Source of the DNA: Propionispora hippei DSM 15287
GTDB taxonomy: Bacteria; Bacillota; Negativicutes; Propionisporales; Propionisporaceae
Assembly (NCBI RefSeq): GCF_900141835.1
Contig: NZ_FQZD01000040.1
Location: 1-34,031 of the forward strand
Direction: 5' to 3'
DNA length: 34,031 nt
Both the position numbers and the translations under genes were made by a program. Numbering within the stretch: the first letter of the stretch is position 1; every line of letters starts with the position of its first letter. The notes under the pieces were generated by a model that saw only the letters and a program-made list of their open reading frames with translations, was not told the DNA's origin and made no database searches. Below, piece after piece: positions 1 through 6,761 of the stretch.

Positions 1-208
1 TCTTTTTAAGAAGGCAGGGAAGCTTCCTGGCAAGACTTTCCCGCTCGGGAAAGTAGCGATATTTCTTGATTTCCTTAGCCACTGTACTGGGATGCTTAGT
101 GATTTTTCTGGCAATAGAAGCCAGAGATTCACCGTCCAATAAGCCTTTCTCAATCTTAATGCGTTGGGTCGTTGACAAGTGTTTGCCATCATACTTCGTG
201 TTAGCCAT
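1..208 (-). CDS. IS30-family transposase, N-terminal part (runs off window)
   Basis: The first 69 residues of a transposase read leftward off the window edge. The start is ATG at 208-206, preceded by an AGGAGG ribosome binding site at 212-217. The protein opens MANTKYDGKHLSTTQRIKIE and continues with a helix-turn-helix segment (about residues 24-50, LLDGESLASIARKITKHPST). This is the layout of the N-terminal DNA-binding domain of IS30-family transposases: a short basic leader, then an HTH in which an 'SIA..I..hPSTV.KEI' pattern recognises the element ends. The DDE catalytic domain lies outside the window, so integrity cannot be judged. Family assignment rests on the HTH pattern alone; another HTH-type transposase family is possible. 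Confidence 0.75.
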   Translation of the reverse strand, partial: MANTKYDGKHLSTTQRIKIEKGLLDGESLASIARKITKHPSTVAKEIKKYRYFPERESLARKLPCLLKK

Positions 209-276
209 AATGACCTCCTGTGTTGCGGAGGAATCCACTGCCTATTCATTGTACCAAAAAGTAGTGCAAGACTAAC
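1..276 (-). mobile_element. Upstream end of an IS30-like insertion sequence
   Basis: The transposase start and its untranslated leader belong to an IS element whose upstream end lies between about 250 and 318. The exact terminus is not visible because the partner end is outside the window. The element seems to abut the third codon of a divergent merR-like gene start (322-324), so the true end may reach about 315. Confidence 0.55.
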
Positions 277-312
277 AGCATCAAACACGAATTAACTACT
301 GCAATCAAGAAC

Positions 313-324
313 TTACCTTTTCAT
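313..324 (-). pseudogene. Three-codon remnant of a divergent MerR-type regulator start
   Basis: On the minus strand an AGGAGG site (328-333) sits five bases before ATG at 324-322, followed by AAA, AGG and then TAA. A strong ribosome binding site leading to a three-codon frame makes no sense alone. It faces away from a MerR-type promoter only about 28 bp to the right, which is where a divergent merR gene normally begins. I infer that the IS to the left replaced the rest of the gene. The regulator may survive beyond the far end of the IS as a headless fragment. Confidence 0.45.
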
Positions 325-351
325 TTTACCTCCTGTCAATCTGCATCCTTC

Positions 352-382
352 TTGACTTAGAGTTAAGTCCAGGTGCTATGCT
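352..382 (+). promoter_or_regulatory. MerR-family promoter/operator with 19-bp spacer
   Basis: -35 TTGACT (352-357) and -10 TATGCT (377-382) are separated by 19 bp rather than 17. The spacer starts with a dyad related to TTAGAGTTAAGTC. An over-long spacer carrying an inverted repeat is the signature of promoters activated by MerR-type regulators, which untwist the DNA to realign the hexamers. It faces the flavoprotein-cupin operon, with an unusually long (about 220 nt) untranslated stretch in which I see no gene. Confidence 0.65.
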
Positions 383-608
383 TCTCTTTAGAAGGCTCAG
401 GCTTCCTTCAAATAGTTTATCGAAAGGGGTAATTGGCATGCATGTAAAAGCCTGCCTACATGCCAGGTCATTCCAACCAAGTCCACCGTTATAGCCGGTG
501 CAGCGTTTATCTGTGCAGCGGACAAAGCACCGCCCGGCTAGCAAAAATCACGTGATTCCCGTCGCAGCCCAACAAACTGCTGCCAGAAAATGAAAAGGAG
601 AAAAGAAA

Positions 609-1148
609 ATGAGTAAAAAGGCCTTGATTATATCCGCCAGTCCCAGAAAAGGAGGCAACTCCGATATGCTGTGCGATGAATTGATCGCCGGAGCGCTTGC
701 TGCCGGTCACGAAGCCGAAAAAATATTCCTGCGCGACCGGAACATCAATTATTGCACCGGCTGTGGCGCTTGCAACACAACTCATCGGTGCGTGCAAAAA
801 GACGATATGGCGGAAGTCCTTGACAAGCTGGTTAAAGCCGACGTTATCGTTATGGCAACACCTGTGTATTTTTACACCATGGACGGGCAGATGAAAACAC
901 TAATCGACCGCACCGTACCCAGATATGCCGAAATCGCCAACAAAGATTTTTACTTCATCGTGACAGCCGCCGATACGGAGCAGTCTAGGCTCGAACGCAC
1001 GATAGAAGGCTTCCGGGGCTTTACGAACGAATGTCTGACTAATCCCCGGGAAAAAGGCATTATCTATGCCACCGGGGTCTGGCAGACGGGCGAGATTAAA
1101 GGCCATCCAGCCATGCGGCAGGCTTACGAAATGGGTAAACAGCTATAA
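609..1148 (+). CDS. Flavodoxin-like NAD(P)H-dependent FMN reductase / iron-sulfur flavoprotein-like
   Basis: A 179-residue cytoplasmic flavoprotein. The N-terminus IISASPRKGGNSDML is the FMN phosphate-binding loop of the NADPH-dependent FMN reductase/flavodoxin fold. Residues 49-61 hold four cysteines spaced C-x2-C-x2-C-x5-C followed by VQKDDM. This compact motif occurs in iron-sulfur flavoprotein (Isf) relatives, and the 'KDDM' is typical of the wider family. TPVYFYTMDGQMKTLIDR (about 85-102) is the second conserved flavin-side motif. Such proteins reduce quinones, oxidants or metal centres; the substrate is unknown here. The start ATG has AAAAGGAG just upstream. It forms an operon with the cupin gene (15 bp gap) behind a MerR-type promoter, suggesting a role in a small-molecule or redox stress response. 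Whether the cysteines hold a cluster is not certain. Confidence 0.8.
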   Translation: MSKKALIISASPRKGGNSDMLCDELIAGALAAGHEAEKIFLRDRNINYCTGCGACNTTHRCVQKDDMAEVLDKLVKADVIVMATPVYFYTMDGQMKTLIDRTVPRYAEIANKDFYFIVTAADTEQSRLERTIEGFRGFTNECLTNPREKGIIYATGVWQTGEIKGHPAMRQAYEMGKQL

Positions 1149-1163
1149 AAAGGAGTGTACAGC

Positions 1164-1586
1164 ATGAACCATACTGATTTATCAAACAGCGTGATTTTTC
1201 CCAGAGGTGAAAAACTGCCTGAGATATTTAGCAAAAACTTCAACGGGCAAGCCTATCTGAGAATGCTTTCCGCCAGTGGCGATGAGTGGAACTGTCCGAT
1301 CGGCAATGTAACCTTTGAGCCAGGCTGCCGTAACAACTGGCACCGGCATCCGGGAGGACAGATTCTGCTGGTTACCGGCGGCCGTGGCTGGTATCAGGAA
1401 GAAGGCAGCGCAGCCCAGAAGCTTCGGCCAGGCAACGTCATACGCATCCCGGCAAACGTAAAGCATTGGCATGGTGCGGCAAAAGACAGTTGGTTCGTCC
1501 ACCTTTCCATCGAAACAAATTGCCAGGCCGGCCCTGCCGAATGGCTGGAGCCTGTATCCACCGCGGAATATGCCAAACTGAAATGA
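1164..1586 (+). CDS. Cupin-domain protein (carboxymuconolactone/RmlC-like fold)
   Basis: A 140-residue single-domain cupin. I chose ATG at 1164 over an in-frame GTG at 1155 because the AAGGAG site at 1149-1154 lies nine bases before the ATG but would touch the GTG. Cupin motif 1 is WHRHPGGQILLVTGGRGWYQ, giving the H-x-H and Gln metal ligands and the PGG turn. Motif 2 is RPGNVIRIPANVKHWHG, giving the last His ligand. Cupins of this size bind Fe, Mn or Zn and act as small oxygenases, isomerases or sensors; the reaction cannot be read from sequence. Co-transcription with the flavoprotein and the shared MerR-type promoter suggest joint use in detoxifying a small organic compound. It is followed by a weak terminator-like hairpin at 1638-1664. 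Confidence 0.85.
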   Translation: MNHTDLSNSVIFPRGEKLPEIFSKNFNGQAYLRMLSASGDEWNCPIGNVTFEPGCRNNWHRHPGGQILLVTGGRGWYQEEGSAAQKLRPGNVIRIPANVKHWHGAAKDSWFVHLSIETNCQAGPAEWLEPVSTAEYAKLK

Positions 1587-1637
1587 GCGCCTCCTAATTG
1601 ACCTGACGAAGGAACCGGAGACGCCTCTGATTACTTG

Positions 1638-1664
1638 AATCCCGCAGATAGCCCGGATTTTTTT
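1638..1664 (+). terminator. Probable terminator of flavoprotein-cupin operon
   Basis: Short stem AATCC/GGATT with an extra G-C pair and one bulge, followed directly by seven T residues. The stem is weak, but position and T-tract fit a terminator 50 bp after the cupin stop codon. Confidence 0.45.
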
Positions 1665-1671
1665 CCGACGG

Positions 1672-1700
1672 TTGCATAATTTACAAGCTATGGGTATATT
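1672..1700 (+). promoter_or_regulatory. Candidate antitoxin-RNA promoter
   Basis: -35 TTGCAT (1672-1677), 17-bp spacer, -10 TATATT (1695-1700). It faces into the 3' end of the oppositely oriented holin-like toxin gene, where the promoter of an antisense antitoxin RNA is expected in type I toxin-antitoxin loci. Start of transcription would be near 1706. Confidence 0.5.
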
Positions 1701-1702
1701 AT

Positions 1703-1736
1703 AAGAAAAGGACTGACGTGCGCTACCACGCCAGCC
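1703..1736 (-). terminator. Terminator of toxin mRNA
   Basis: On the minus strand a stem GGCTGGCGTG/CACGTCAGTCC (one bulge, one G-U pair) is followed by TTTTCTT. It lies about 75 nt after the toxin stop codon. A similar hairpin occurs at 10780-10815. Confidence 0.6.
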
Positions 1737-1810
1737 CACAGGCTGTCTAACCGGAAAACGGTTAACCCGACGTTTTTAGCCGAAATAGCCGCATTCTTGA
1801 ACAGGAGCGG

Positions 1811-1888
1811 CTATTTCCCTTTGGTCGTGACCAATACCATGAGCGTGGCAAATGCAACCGCAAATGTCAAAGCCTCATAGATCGTCAT
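1811..1888 (-). CDS. Putative holin-like toxin peptide (type I TA), 25 aa
   Basis: A 25-residue peptide, MTIYEALTFAVAFATLMVLV followed by TTKGK, read from ATG at 1888-1886. It has the family look of 'putative holin-like toxin' (Hol-Tox) peptides in Firmicutes: M-x-x-(Y/F)-E-A-L near the start, one hydrophobic membrane helix and a short basic tail. These peptides insert in the membrane and are normally silenced by an antisense RNA. The Shine-Dalgarno run of G residues (about 1893-1900) is partly paired in a hairpin at 1898-1920, which fits translational repression. Downstream, the mRNA folds into stable stems and ends at the 1703-1736 terminator. A candidate antitoxin promoter reads toward it. 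Toxicity itself is inferred from family resemblance. Confidence 0.7.
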   Translation of the reverse strand: MTIYEALTFAVAFATLMVLVTTKGK

Positions 1889-1897
1889 CTTACCACC

Positions 1898-1920
1898 CCC
1901 CTTTCCCGAAAAGGAAGGGG
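1898..1920 (-). promoter_or_regulatory. Hairpin in toxin leader overlapping the ribosome binding site
   Basis: Minus-strand CCCCTTCC pairs with GGGAAAGGGG around a small loop. The right arm is the start of the G-rich ribosome binding site for the toxin, so the hairpin would reduce translation until opened. Confidence 0.5.
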
Positions 1921-2013
1921 TTGATCGTCCCCCGGGCAGCCTGTCATCACTACTATAAGATATTCCTTCAAATAGAAATATATGTTTACCTTTCCCGTTT
2001 ACGCCATACCGTT

Positions 2014-2046
2014 GTCACCGCTCACTAAGGTGACTTTTTATTTTTT
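2014..2046 (+). terminator. Plus-strand terminator with no upstream protein gene
   Basis: Stem GTCACC/GGTGAC with a nine-base loop, followed by TTTTTATTTTTT. No plus-strand protein gene precedes it, so it most likely ends a small RNA; the antitoxin antisense RNA is the obvious candidate. Confidence 0.55.
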
Positions 2047-2139
2047 CTTAGCGGAGAGTATGCGCGCAAGGTCAACTTCGTCGCCAAGTCATCAGCCTTA
2101 TAGCCTTTTTAATCATCAGGAAGGATTATTTAAAGCTTC

Positions 2140-2178
2140 TCAAGCCTTGCAGTATCCTAAATATCCTGCAAGGCTTGA
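2140..2178 (-). terminator. Terminator of patatin-like gene
   Basis: Perfect 13-bp stem TCAAGCCTTGCAG/CTGCAAGGCTTGA with a 13-nt loop, nine bases after the stop codon on the minus strand. The tail (GAAGCTTTAAAT) is only moderately T-rich. Confidence 0.65.
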
Positions 2179-2186
2179 ACTACCGG

Positions 2187-2957
2187 TTAGGAAATCAATG
2201 TTAAAATATTTTTTCGCTGTGCTTCAGCGGCCTGCTCGCCGGCACGAATCGCCGCTTTCATTTTACGCACATCCAGGGCAAAAACATCCTGAACGTCCGG
2301 CTGAATGATTAAGTCGGCCGCCGGGAGTGTAGCCGTTCGGATGCTGCTCATCATAACGTTATAAGTCGGGAAAAGAAGTTCCGGCAAGTTTTGTGGTTCC
2401 TTTGCCAGCATCGGCACATTGACATCAACAGCGATTTTTATGTCCACCACGCCGTCGTCCAATAGATTCACCGGCATATTATTAAGCACACCTCCATCAA
2501 CCAGAAGAAGTTCCCCCCATTTTACCGGAGGCAAAATCCCCGGTATGGCAGAACTCGCTTTTAACGCGAGCAAGAGCGGTCCCTGCTCATGGACAACCTG
2601 GCGGCCGCTGATTAAATCCACAGAGACGGCTTTAAAAGAAATCGCTAACTGTTCGATTTGTTTGGCACAAGCCTCTCTTTCCAATATTTGCAGTAAATAT
2701 TGATATACCCTGTCGCCTAGCAATCCTTTCTGTCCGATTCCCAGATTGACGCTACGCAAAAGAGGCATCTCGTCAATAATGGCCTCCATTCTTTCCGGAG
2801 TAACTCCGCAAGCGTATAACCCGCCAATAATCGCGCCCATACTGGTACCGCAAATAGAATGAATGCCGATTTTTTCACGATGGAATACTTTTAGCACACC
2901 AATATGAGCTAATGCTCTTACCGCTCCGCCGCACAATGCCAGGCCTACTTTCTTCAA
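2187..2957 (-). CDS. Patatin-like phospholipase (RssA/NTE family)
   Basis: A 256-residue single-domain patatin-like serine hydrolase, expected to cleave acyl esters of lipids with a Ser-Asp dyad. The nucleophile elbow is GTSMG (Ser39). The catalytic Asp is in VDGGVLNN (Asp154). The N-terminal oxyanion loop reads CGGAVRALAHIG instead of the usual GGGxRG, a visible deviation that might affect activity. The start codon is TTG (2957-2955) with AAGGG five to seven bases upstream; no ATG fits. Length is normal for bacterial RssA-type proteins. There is no signal peptide, so it should act in the cytoplasm or at the inner membrane face. It is transcribed alone, back to back with the ABC1 kinase gene (162 bp shared upstream region), and ends in a clear terminator. 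Confidence 0.85.
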   Translation of the reverse strand: MKKVGLALCGGAVRALAHIGVLKVFHREKIGIHSICGTSMGAIIGGLYACGVTPERMEAIIDEMPLLRSVNLGIGQKGLLGDRVYQYLLQILEREACAKQIEQLAISFKAVSVDLISGRQVVHEQGPLLLALKASSAIPGILPPVKWGELLLVDGGVLNNMPVNLLDDGVVDIKIAVDVNVPMLAKEPQNLPELLFPTYNVMMSSIRTATLPAADLIIQPDVQDVFALDVRKMKAAIRAGEQAAEAQRKNILTLIS

Positions 2958-3013
2958 TGAAATCCCTTCTTGTATGAATATTTCTATCCCGTTTTAACAA
3001 AATCATCAATAAC

Positions 3014-3042
3014 TTGACTGTCGAGACTCATAGTAGTATATT
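3014..3042 (+). promoter_or_regulatory. Sigma-70-type promoter of ABC1 kinase gene
   Basis: -35 TTGACT (3014-3019), 17-bp spacer, -10 TATATT (3037-3042), about 75 bp before the start codon. Confidence 0.65.
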
Positions 3043-3119
3043 TCCCGCCACCAGCCGGGTATATTTACAAATAAAAGTGAAAGCGGCTCACATGAAGGTG
3101 TTTTTTCAGGAGGTTACCT

Positions 3120-4790
3120 ATGTTTGGCAAAAGGATGCGTCATATCAACCGGTATCGGGAAATTGCAGTTGCGCTGCTCAATCAGGGCTTTGATTATATT
3201 GTGGTAGGAATGGGTCTTCCCCAAGCCATTCCCGGTTGTCCCCGTTCGGCAGTTACCAAAGACAATAATAGCGGCTTAGGCGAGCGCATCAGACTACTGC
3301 TGGAACAACTGGGGCCAACCTATGTCAAATTAGGGCAAATTGCCAGTACACGACCAGACCTCCTGCCGGCAGAAATCATTGCAGAGTTGGAAAAACTGCA
3401 GGATAACGTTCCCGGGTTTCCTTTTAGTGAGGTACGGATCTTGCTAAGGGAAGATTTAGGCGCAGCTCTGGAAGAAAGGTTTTCGCAATTTGACCCGGAA
3501 CCGTTGGCGGCCGCATCTATCGGGCAAGTACACCGGGCGCAGTTAAAAACCGGCCAACAAGTGGCGGTAAAAATTCAGCGTCCGGGCATTATCGCCACTA
3601 TTGAAACCGACTTGGAAATCCTGCAAGAGCTGGCCTACCTGGCTGAACGCCGTTTTTCCTGGGCTGCGACTTATCAACTGACAGATATAATTGACGAACT
3701 CGCCAAGTCACTTCGCACTGAGCTGGATTATACAATCGAAGCTCGTCATGCCGAAAAGTTTTCAAAATTCTATCAAGAAAATCCTTCTATTTATATTCCG
3801 CCGGTATACTGGGAATATTCTTCGCAAAAGGTGTTGACAAGCGCCTATGTTGAAGGAATAAAAATAAACGATCTGGAGCAACTAAAACAACAGGGCTATA
3901 ATTGCTCCCGCATAGCAGAGCATTTTGCCAAAGAAATATTTCAACAAATTTTTATAGAAGGCTTCTTCCATGGCGACCCGCATCCAGGCAATGTACTGGT
4001 ATTACCGGGAGAGCGTATCGCTTTCCTGGATTTTGGTATGGTTGGACGTCTTAATCCTGAGAAGAAATACCATTTGGCCTCTCTCGTCATTGGTTTAATG
4101 CGTCAAAACTCAGAAGAGCTGACCAAAACAATTTTTCGCATGGGAATCGTCCCTGCCGAAGTTAACCGGGCTCAACTCCGCGACGATATCGACCTGTTAA
4201 GAGAAAAATACTATGGAGTTCCCTTAAGCCAAATCAGCCTTGGTACCTCAATCAATCAGATATTTGCAACTGCCCAAAAACATAAGATAAGGATGCCTGC
4301 CGATTTGGCATTAGTGGGCAAGACCTTACTTACCATGGAGGGAATAGCAGAAAAACTGGATCCACAGATCAGCATTCTTACTGTCGCGGAACCCTTTGGG
4401 AAAAAATTACTACGGGAACGTTTACACCCAGTAACCCTGGGGAAACTGTTATGGCATACGGTAAATGAGCTTAGAGAAGTAGTGTTAAACCTGCCGGACC
4501 ATGTGCAAGAGCTGCGTGCTGTTGTGAAACAAGGACGTCTGCATCTGGAAATCAACGTACCGGATATAGAGCCAAGCCTAAAGACCCTCGAGCGGATCAG
4601 CAACCGTCTATCCTTCGGCATTATTTTGCTGGCCTTCAGCATGATCATGGCCAGTATCATCATCAGTTCCAGCCTCGCCGGCCAAGCTTCCCCGCTTTGG
4701 AATATTCCGGTGCTGGAAATTGGATTTTCCATCGCAGTAATTTTATTTCTTTGGCTCCTGTATGCCATTCTCCGGTCAGGCAAACTATGA
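3120..4790 (+). CDS. ABC1/UbiB-family protein kinase-like protein with C-terminal membrane anchor
   Basis: A 556-residue AarF/UbiB-family protein. All the family hallmarks are visible. The KxGQ motif is at Lys70-Gln73 (KLGQIASTRPD). The Ala-rich nucleotide loop is at 130-133 (AAASIGQVHRA). A VAVKIQRPG lysine follows. The catalytic-type loop HGDPHPGN is at 284-291, and DFG at 304-306. Two membrane helices close the protein (about residues 500-523 and 532-550), as in other members. The family is an atypical kinase/ATPase linked to isoprenoid quinone biosynthesis and lipid homeostasis; the anaerobe context suggests a menaquinone or membrane-lipid role. The start ATG follows an AGGAGG site by seven bases. 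It is transcribed alone, and converges on the DUF438 gene, with a terminator between them reading mainly leftward. Confidence 0.9.
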   Translation: MFGKRMRHINRYREIAVALLNQGFDYIVVGMGLPQAIPGCPRSAVTKDNNSGLGERIRLLLEQLGPTYVKLGQIASTRPDLLPAEIIAELEKLQDNVPGFPFSEVRILLREDLGAALEERFSQFDPEPLAAASIGQVHRAQLKTGQQVAVKIQRPGIIATIETDLEILQELAYLAERRFSWAATYQLTDIIDELAKSLRTELDYTIEARHAEKFSKFYQENPSIYIPPVYWEYSSQKVLTSAYVEGIKINDLEQLKQQGYNCSRIAEHFAKEIFQQIFIEGFFHGDPHPGNVLVLPGERIAFLDFGMVGRLNPEKKYHLASLVIGLMRQNSEELTKTIFRMGIVPAEVNRAQLRDDIDLLREKYYGVPLSQISLGTSINQIFATAQKHKIRMPADLALVGKTLLTMEGIAEKLDPQISILTVAEPFGKKLLRERLHPVTLGKLLWHTVNELREVVLNLPDHVQELRAVVKQGRLHLEINVPDIEPSLKTLERISNRLSFGIILLAFSMIMASIIISSSLAGQASPLWNIPVLEIGFSIAVILFLWLLYAILRSGKL

Positions 4791-4826
4791 TTGCCGTGCT
4801 CCTTTATACTACTCTGTTTATGAAAA

Positions 4827-4855
4827 AAGAGCTTACGAAATAATCGTAGGCTCTT
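4827..4855 (-). terminator. Terminator between convergent genes
   Basis: Stem AAGAGCCTACGA/TCGTAAGCTCTT (one G-U pair) with a five-base loop. On the minus strand it runs into six T residues, so it is a strong terminator for the DUF438 gene; on the plus strand the tail is poor. Confidence 0.75.
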
Positions 4856-4939
4856 CTGCATTCTATGATCCCCAACAGGCATTGAAATTGCGGACCTTTA
4901 ATTAATTTTTTCCGTTCCTCGTAAGCTGACGCCGGGACC

Positions 4940-6163
4940 CTAATCCATAATGCGTTTTTCGCCGGTGATCTGCTGCAACGGCTGAATATTTTGCGTGACC
5001 TCGAGGATACCCAGGAACTCCCCTTGGTCGTCCCGGACGGCGAAATACTGGATATAAACAAACTTATCACCCATTTTGATCCAGAAACTCTCCTGGCCCT
5101 TTTTACCGCTTTTTAAATCGGCGGCAATCTGTTCGACAATGTGTACGCTGGCCGGGGGATGGCAGTTTTCCACCTTACGCCCGATAATCGTTTTGGTCCG
5201 GTGAAAAATTCTTTCCTTGGCGGTTGAAAAATACTTCACGATGCCATCCTTATCGACAAACGTAATGTCCACAGGCAGATGATTGAAAATATGCTCGATT
5301 TCCTTCGGTGTCAGTACGCCGGTAGCGAATTTGATATAGTCCGTATCCTGACGGGAAGTCATTACGGCGGACGGCTCTTCTTTTAATCCGGCCGGAGTCC
5401 AATGAAGCTGCGGTTCAATCAGGCAATAACCGATTTGATCGCTGTCGTTCTGGACGGCCAGCCAGTCATTCTCGCTTAGCGTTTCCAGCAGCATGGGAAA
5501 CAGGATTTTGCTCTCCTTAAAAATCATTTCCCGTACTTGTTCTAGCGTTTTCTCCAGTTTTTCAATAAATTGCTCCCGGTTCGCGGGCTGATAGTGTAAT
5601 GCAAACTGTTTACTCTCCTTTAGCAGAACCCGGATTTCATCATCAACACCCCACATGACCTTGGGCGGAGCGGTTATGCCATACTTTTCAAGGAACGGAA
5701 AAATCAAATTTTCCTTGCGGCTGTAATGCTTGTCCACGTCCCACAGCAAGTTCAGCTTCTCCGCCAACTGGATGGCCAGCGCGGCTGAGCGCTCGGCAGA
5801 CGCTGCCTTAAACTCCGCCAGCAGCGGATTGATTTCTTCATCGATCAATTTTTCCAAGGCCTGATTTTCATCCCGGTAAATATCCAGCGGATGACCTTGC
5901 GGTACGGCTTCGTCCGGTTTTTCACTGAGCGTTTCTTTGAATACGGCGGCATGTACATCGCATAGATTCTGGATTTCGGCAACGTCCATGCCTTCATCAA
6001 TCAGACTTTGTTCAATCAGGGAAATCTCCGCCGGAGCCAGGTCTCCGGCAACGGCGTCGAAGCGGGGTTTAACCTCCTCTACCGATTTTCCCCGGTGCAG
6101 ATCCCGCAGAATCTCCTTGATAACCTGCTTACGATGCTCACGATTGTTAATCAACTCACTCAT
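4940..6163 (-). CDS. DUF438 - hemerythrin-like - PAS domain protein
   Basis: A 407-residue cytoplasmic protein with three parts. Residues 1-75 form the DUF438 region (REHRKQVIKEILRDLHRGKS). Residues about 90-255 are a hemerythrin-like four-helix region with HPLDIYRDENQAL, DVDKHYSRKENLIFPFLEKYG, FALHY and KESKILFPMLLE, which carry the His/Glu positions expected for a di-iron site. Residues about 280-395 are a PAS domain (LPVDITFVDKDGIVKYFS ... GRKVENCHPP ... FLGILEVTQNI). This is the normal order for the family, thought to sense or handle O2, NO or redox state; the true ligand is not established. There is no output domain, so it likely acts through a partner. ATG follows GGAGG by nine bases. 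It diverges from the DUF1858 gene across 146 bp, a common pairing. Confidence 0.85.
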   Translation of the reverse strand: MSELINNREHRKQVIKEILRDLHRGKSVEEVKPRFDAVAGDLAPAEISLIEQSLIDEGMDVAEIQNLCDVHAAVFKETLSEKPDEAVPQGHPLDIYRDENQALEKLIDEEINPLLAEFKAASAERSAALAIQLAEKLNLLWDVDKHYSRKENLIFPFLEKYGITAPPKVMWGVDDEIRVLLKESKQFALHYQPANREQFIEKLEKTLEQVREMIFKESKILFPMLLETLSENDWLAVQNDSDQIGYCLIEPQLHWTPAGLKEEPSAVMTSRQDTDYIKFATGVLTPKEIEHIFNHLPVDITFVDKDGIVKYFSTAKERIFHRTKTIIGRKVENCHPPASVHIVEQIAADLKSGKKGQESFWIKMGDKFVYIQYFAVRDDQGEFLGILEVTQNIQPLQQITGEKRIMD

Positions 6164-6309
6164 CAGACTATACCTCCTTGTCTCTATTTTATTTTTGGTT
6201 TAACTGGAAAAACTATTCTTGATCAATTAGAATAAAAGCAGGACAGGCTGTCCGGCTTTCCTCCTTTATTCTTATTGAGGCTATATCTTGTGAAAGGAGT
6301 GGCAAATAT

Positions 6310-6522
6310 ATGATCACCGAAGATGATAAAATTGCCGATGTACTGAATCAGTATCCCCTTCTGAAAGAGCATTTACTCCAGCGCTCGCCCAAATTCGCCA
6401 ATCTGAATAATCCGATCATTTTTAATACAGTGGGCAAGTTCGCCCGGATTAAAGATGTGGCGAAAAATACAGGTGAGGATCTGACAGAGCTCCTGGACTT
6501 CTTAAACAAGCATAAAGGCTAG
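6310..6522 (+). CDS. DUF1858 domain protein
   Basis: A 70-residue protein made of one DUF1858 domain: start ITEDDKIADVLNQYPLLKEHLLQ, middle SPKFANLNNPIIFNTVGKFARI, and ending DLTELLDFLNKHKG. In larger proteins this domain is found fused to hemerythrin, DUF438 or hybrid-cluster-type redox domains, and stand-alone copies often neighbour DUF438 genes, as here. Its biochemical function is not known; a partner or docking role for the divergent DUF438 protein is an inference. No Cys residue is present, so it does not hold an iron-sulfur cluster by itself. ATG is preceded by AAAGGAG ten bases upstream. Confidence 0.8.
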   Translation: MITEDDKIADVLNQYPLLKEHLLQRSPKFANLNNPIIFNTVGKFARIKDVAKNTGEDLTELLDFLNKHKG

Positions 6523-6761
6523 CTGCTTTGGCTACTCTGGCAAGTCCCGTTTTGCCGGGTATGATTATATTTTCCCTTTTTATTCTTGGCTGATGGGTTG
6601 GTTTCCCTGCTACCATAAGCGGCGAATTATTTAAAGAAATAGTTAAAGCTGAAATAAAGCAGTTACAAGAGACATAGCAGGCAAACCATCAATAGGCTTC
6701 ACCCCGAAACCATTAAGGCTCCGGTGTCGACGGAATGCCCGGCTGTATCATTCCCCGTCGG

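Larger units (their letters stand above)
1706..2046 (+). ncRNA. Putative antisense RNA (type I antitoxin)
   Basis: Inferred from two signals: a good promoter at 1672-1700 and a plus-strand hairpin with a long T-rich tail at 2014-2046 that serves no protein gene. An RNA between them would be about 340 nt and antisense to the entire toxin gene (1811-1888) and its leader. Internal structures include a stem 1784-1792/1807-1815 (AATAGCCGC/GCGGCTATT), which overlaps the toxin stop codon. Shorter forms ending at internal hairpins are equally possible. No expression evidence is available from sequence. Confidence 0.4.

Noticed and set aside
379-492. Plus-strand 37-codon frame (MLLFRRLRLPSNSLSKGVIG...) in the MerR-promoter leader
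   Set aside because: It starts inside the -10 element, has no ribosome binding site and has no recognisable product.
1982-2308. 108-residue plus-strand frame overlapping the patatin gene
   Set aside because: It has low-complexity composition and no ribosome binding site, and half of it is antisense to a clear family member.
6594-6677. Coding-like stretch GELFKEIVKAEIKQLQET before a stop in the DUF1858-CGGC gap
   Set aside because: It is only 27 codons with no start codon; possibly a relic of a lost gene, but no family could be named.
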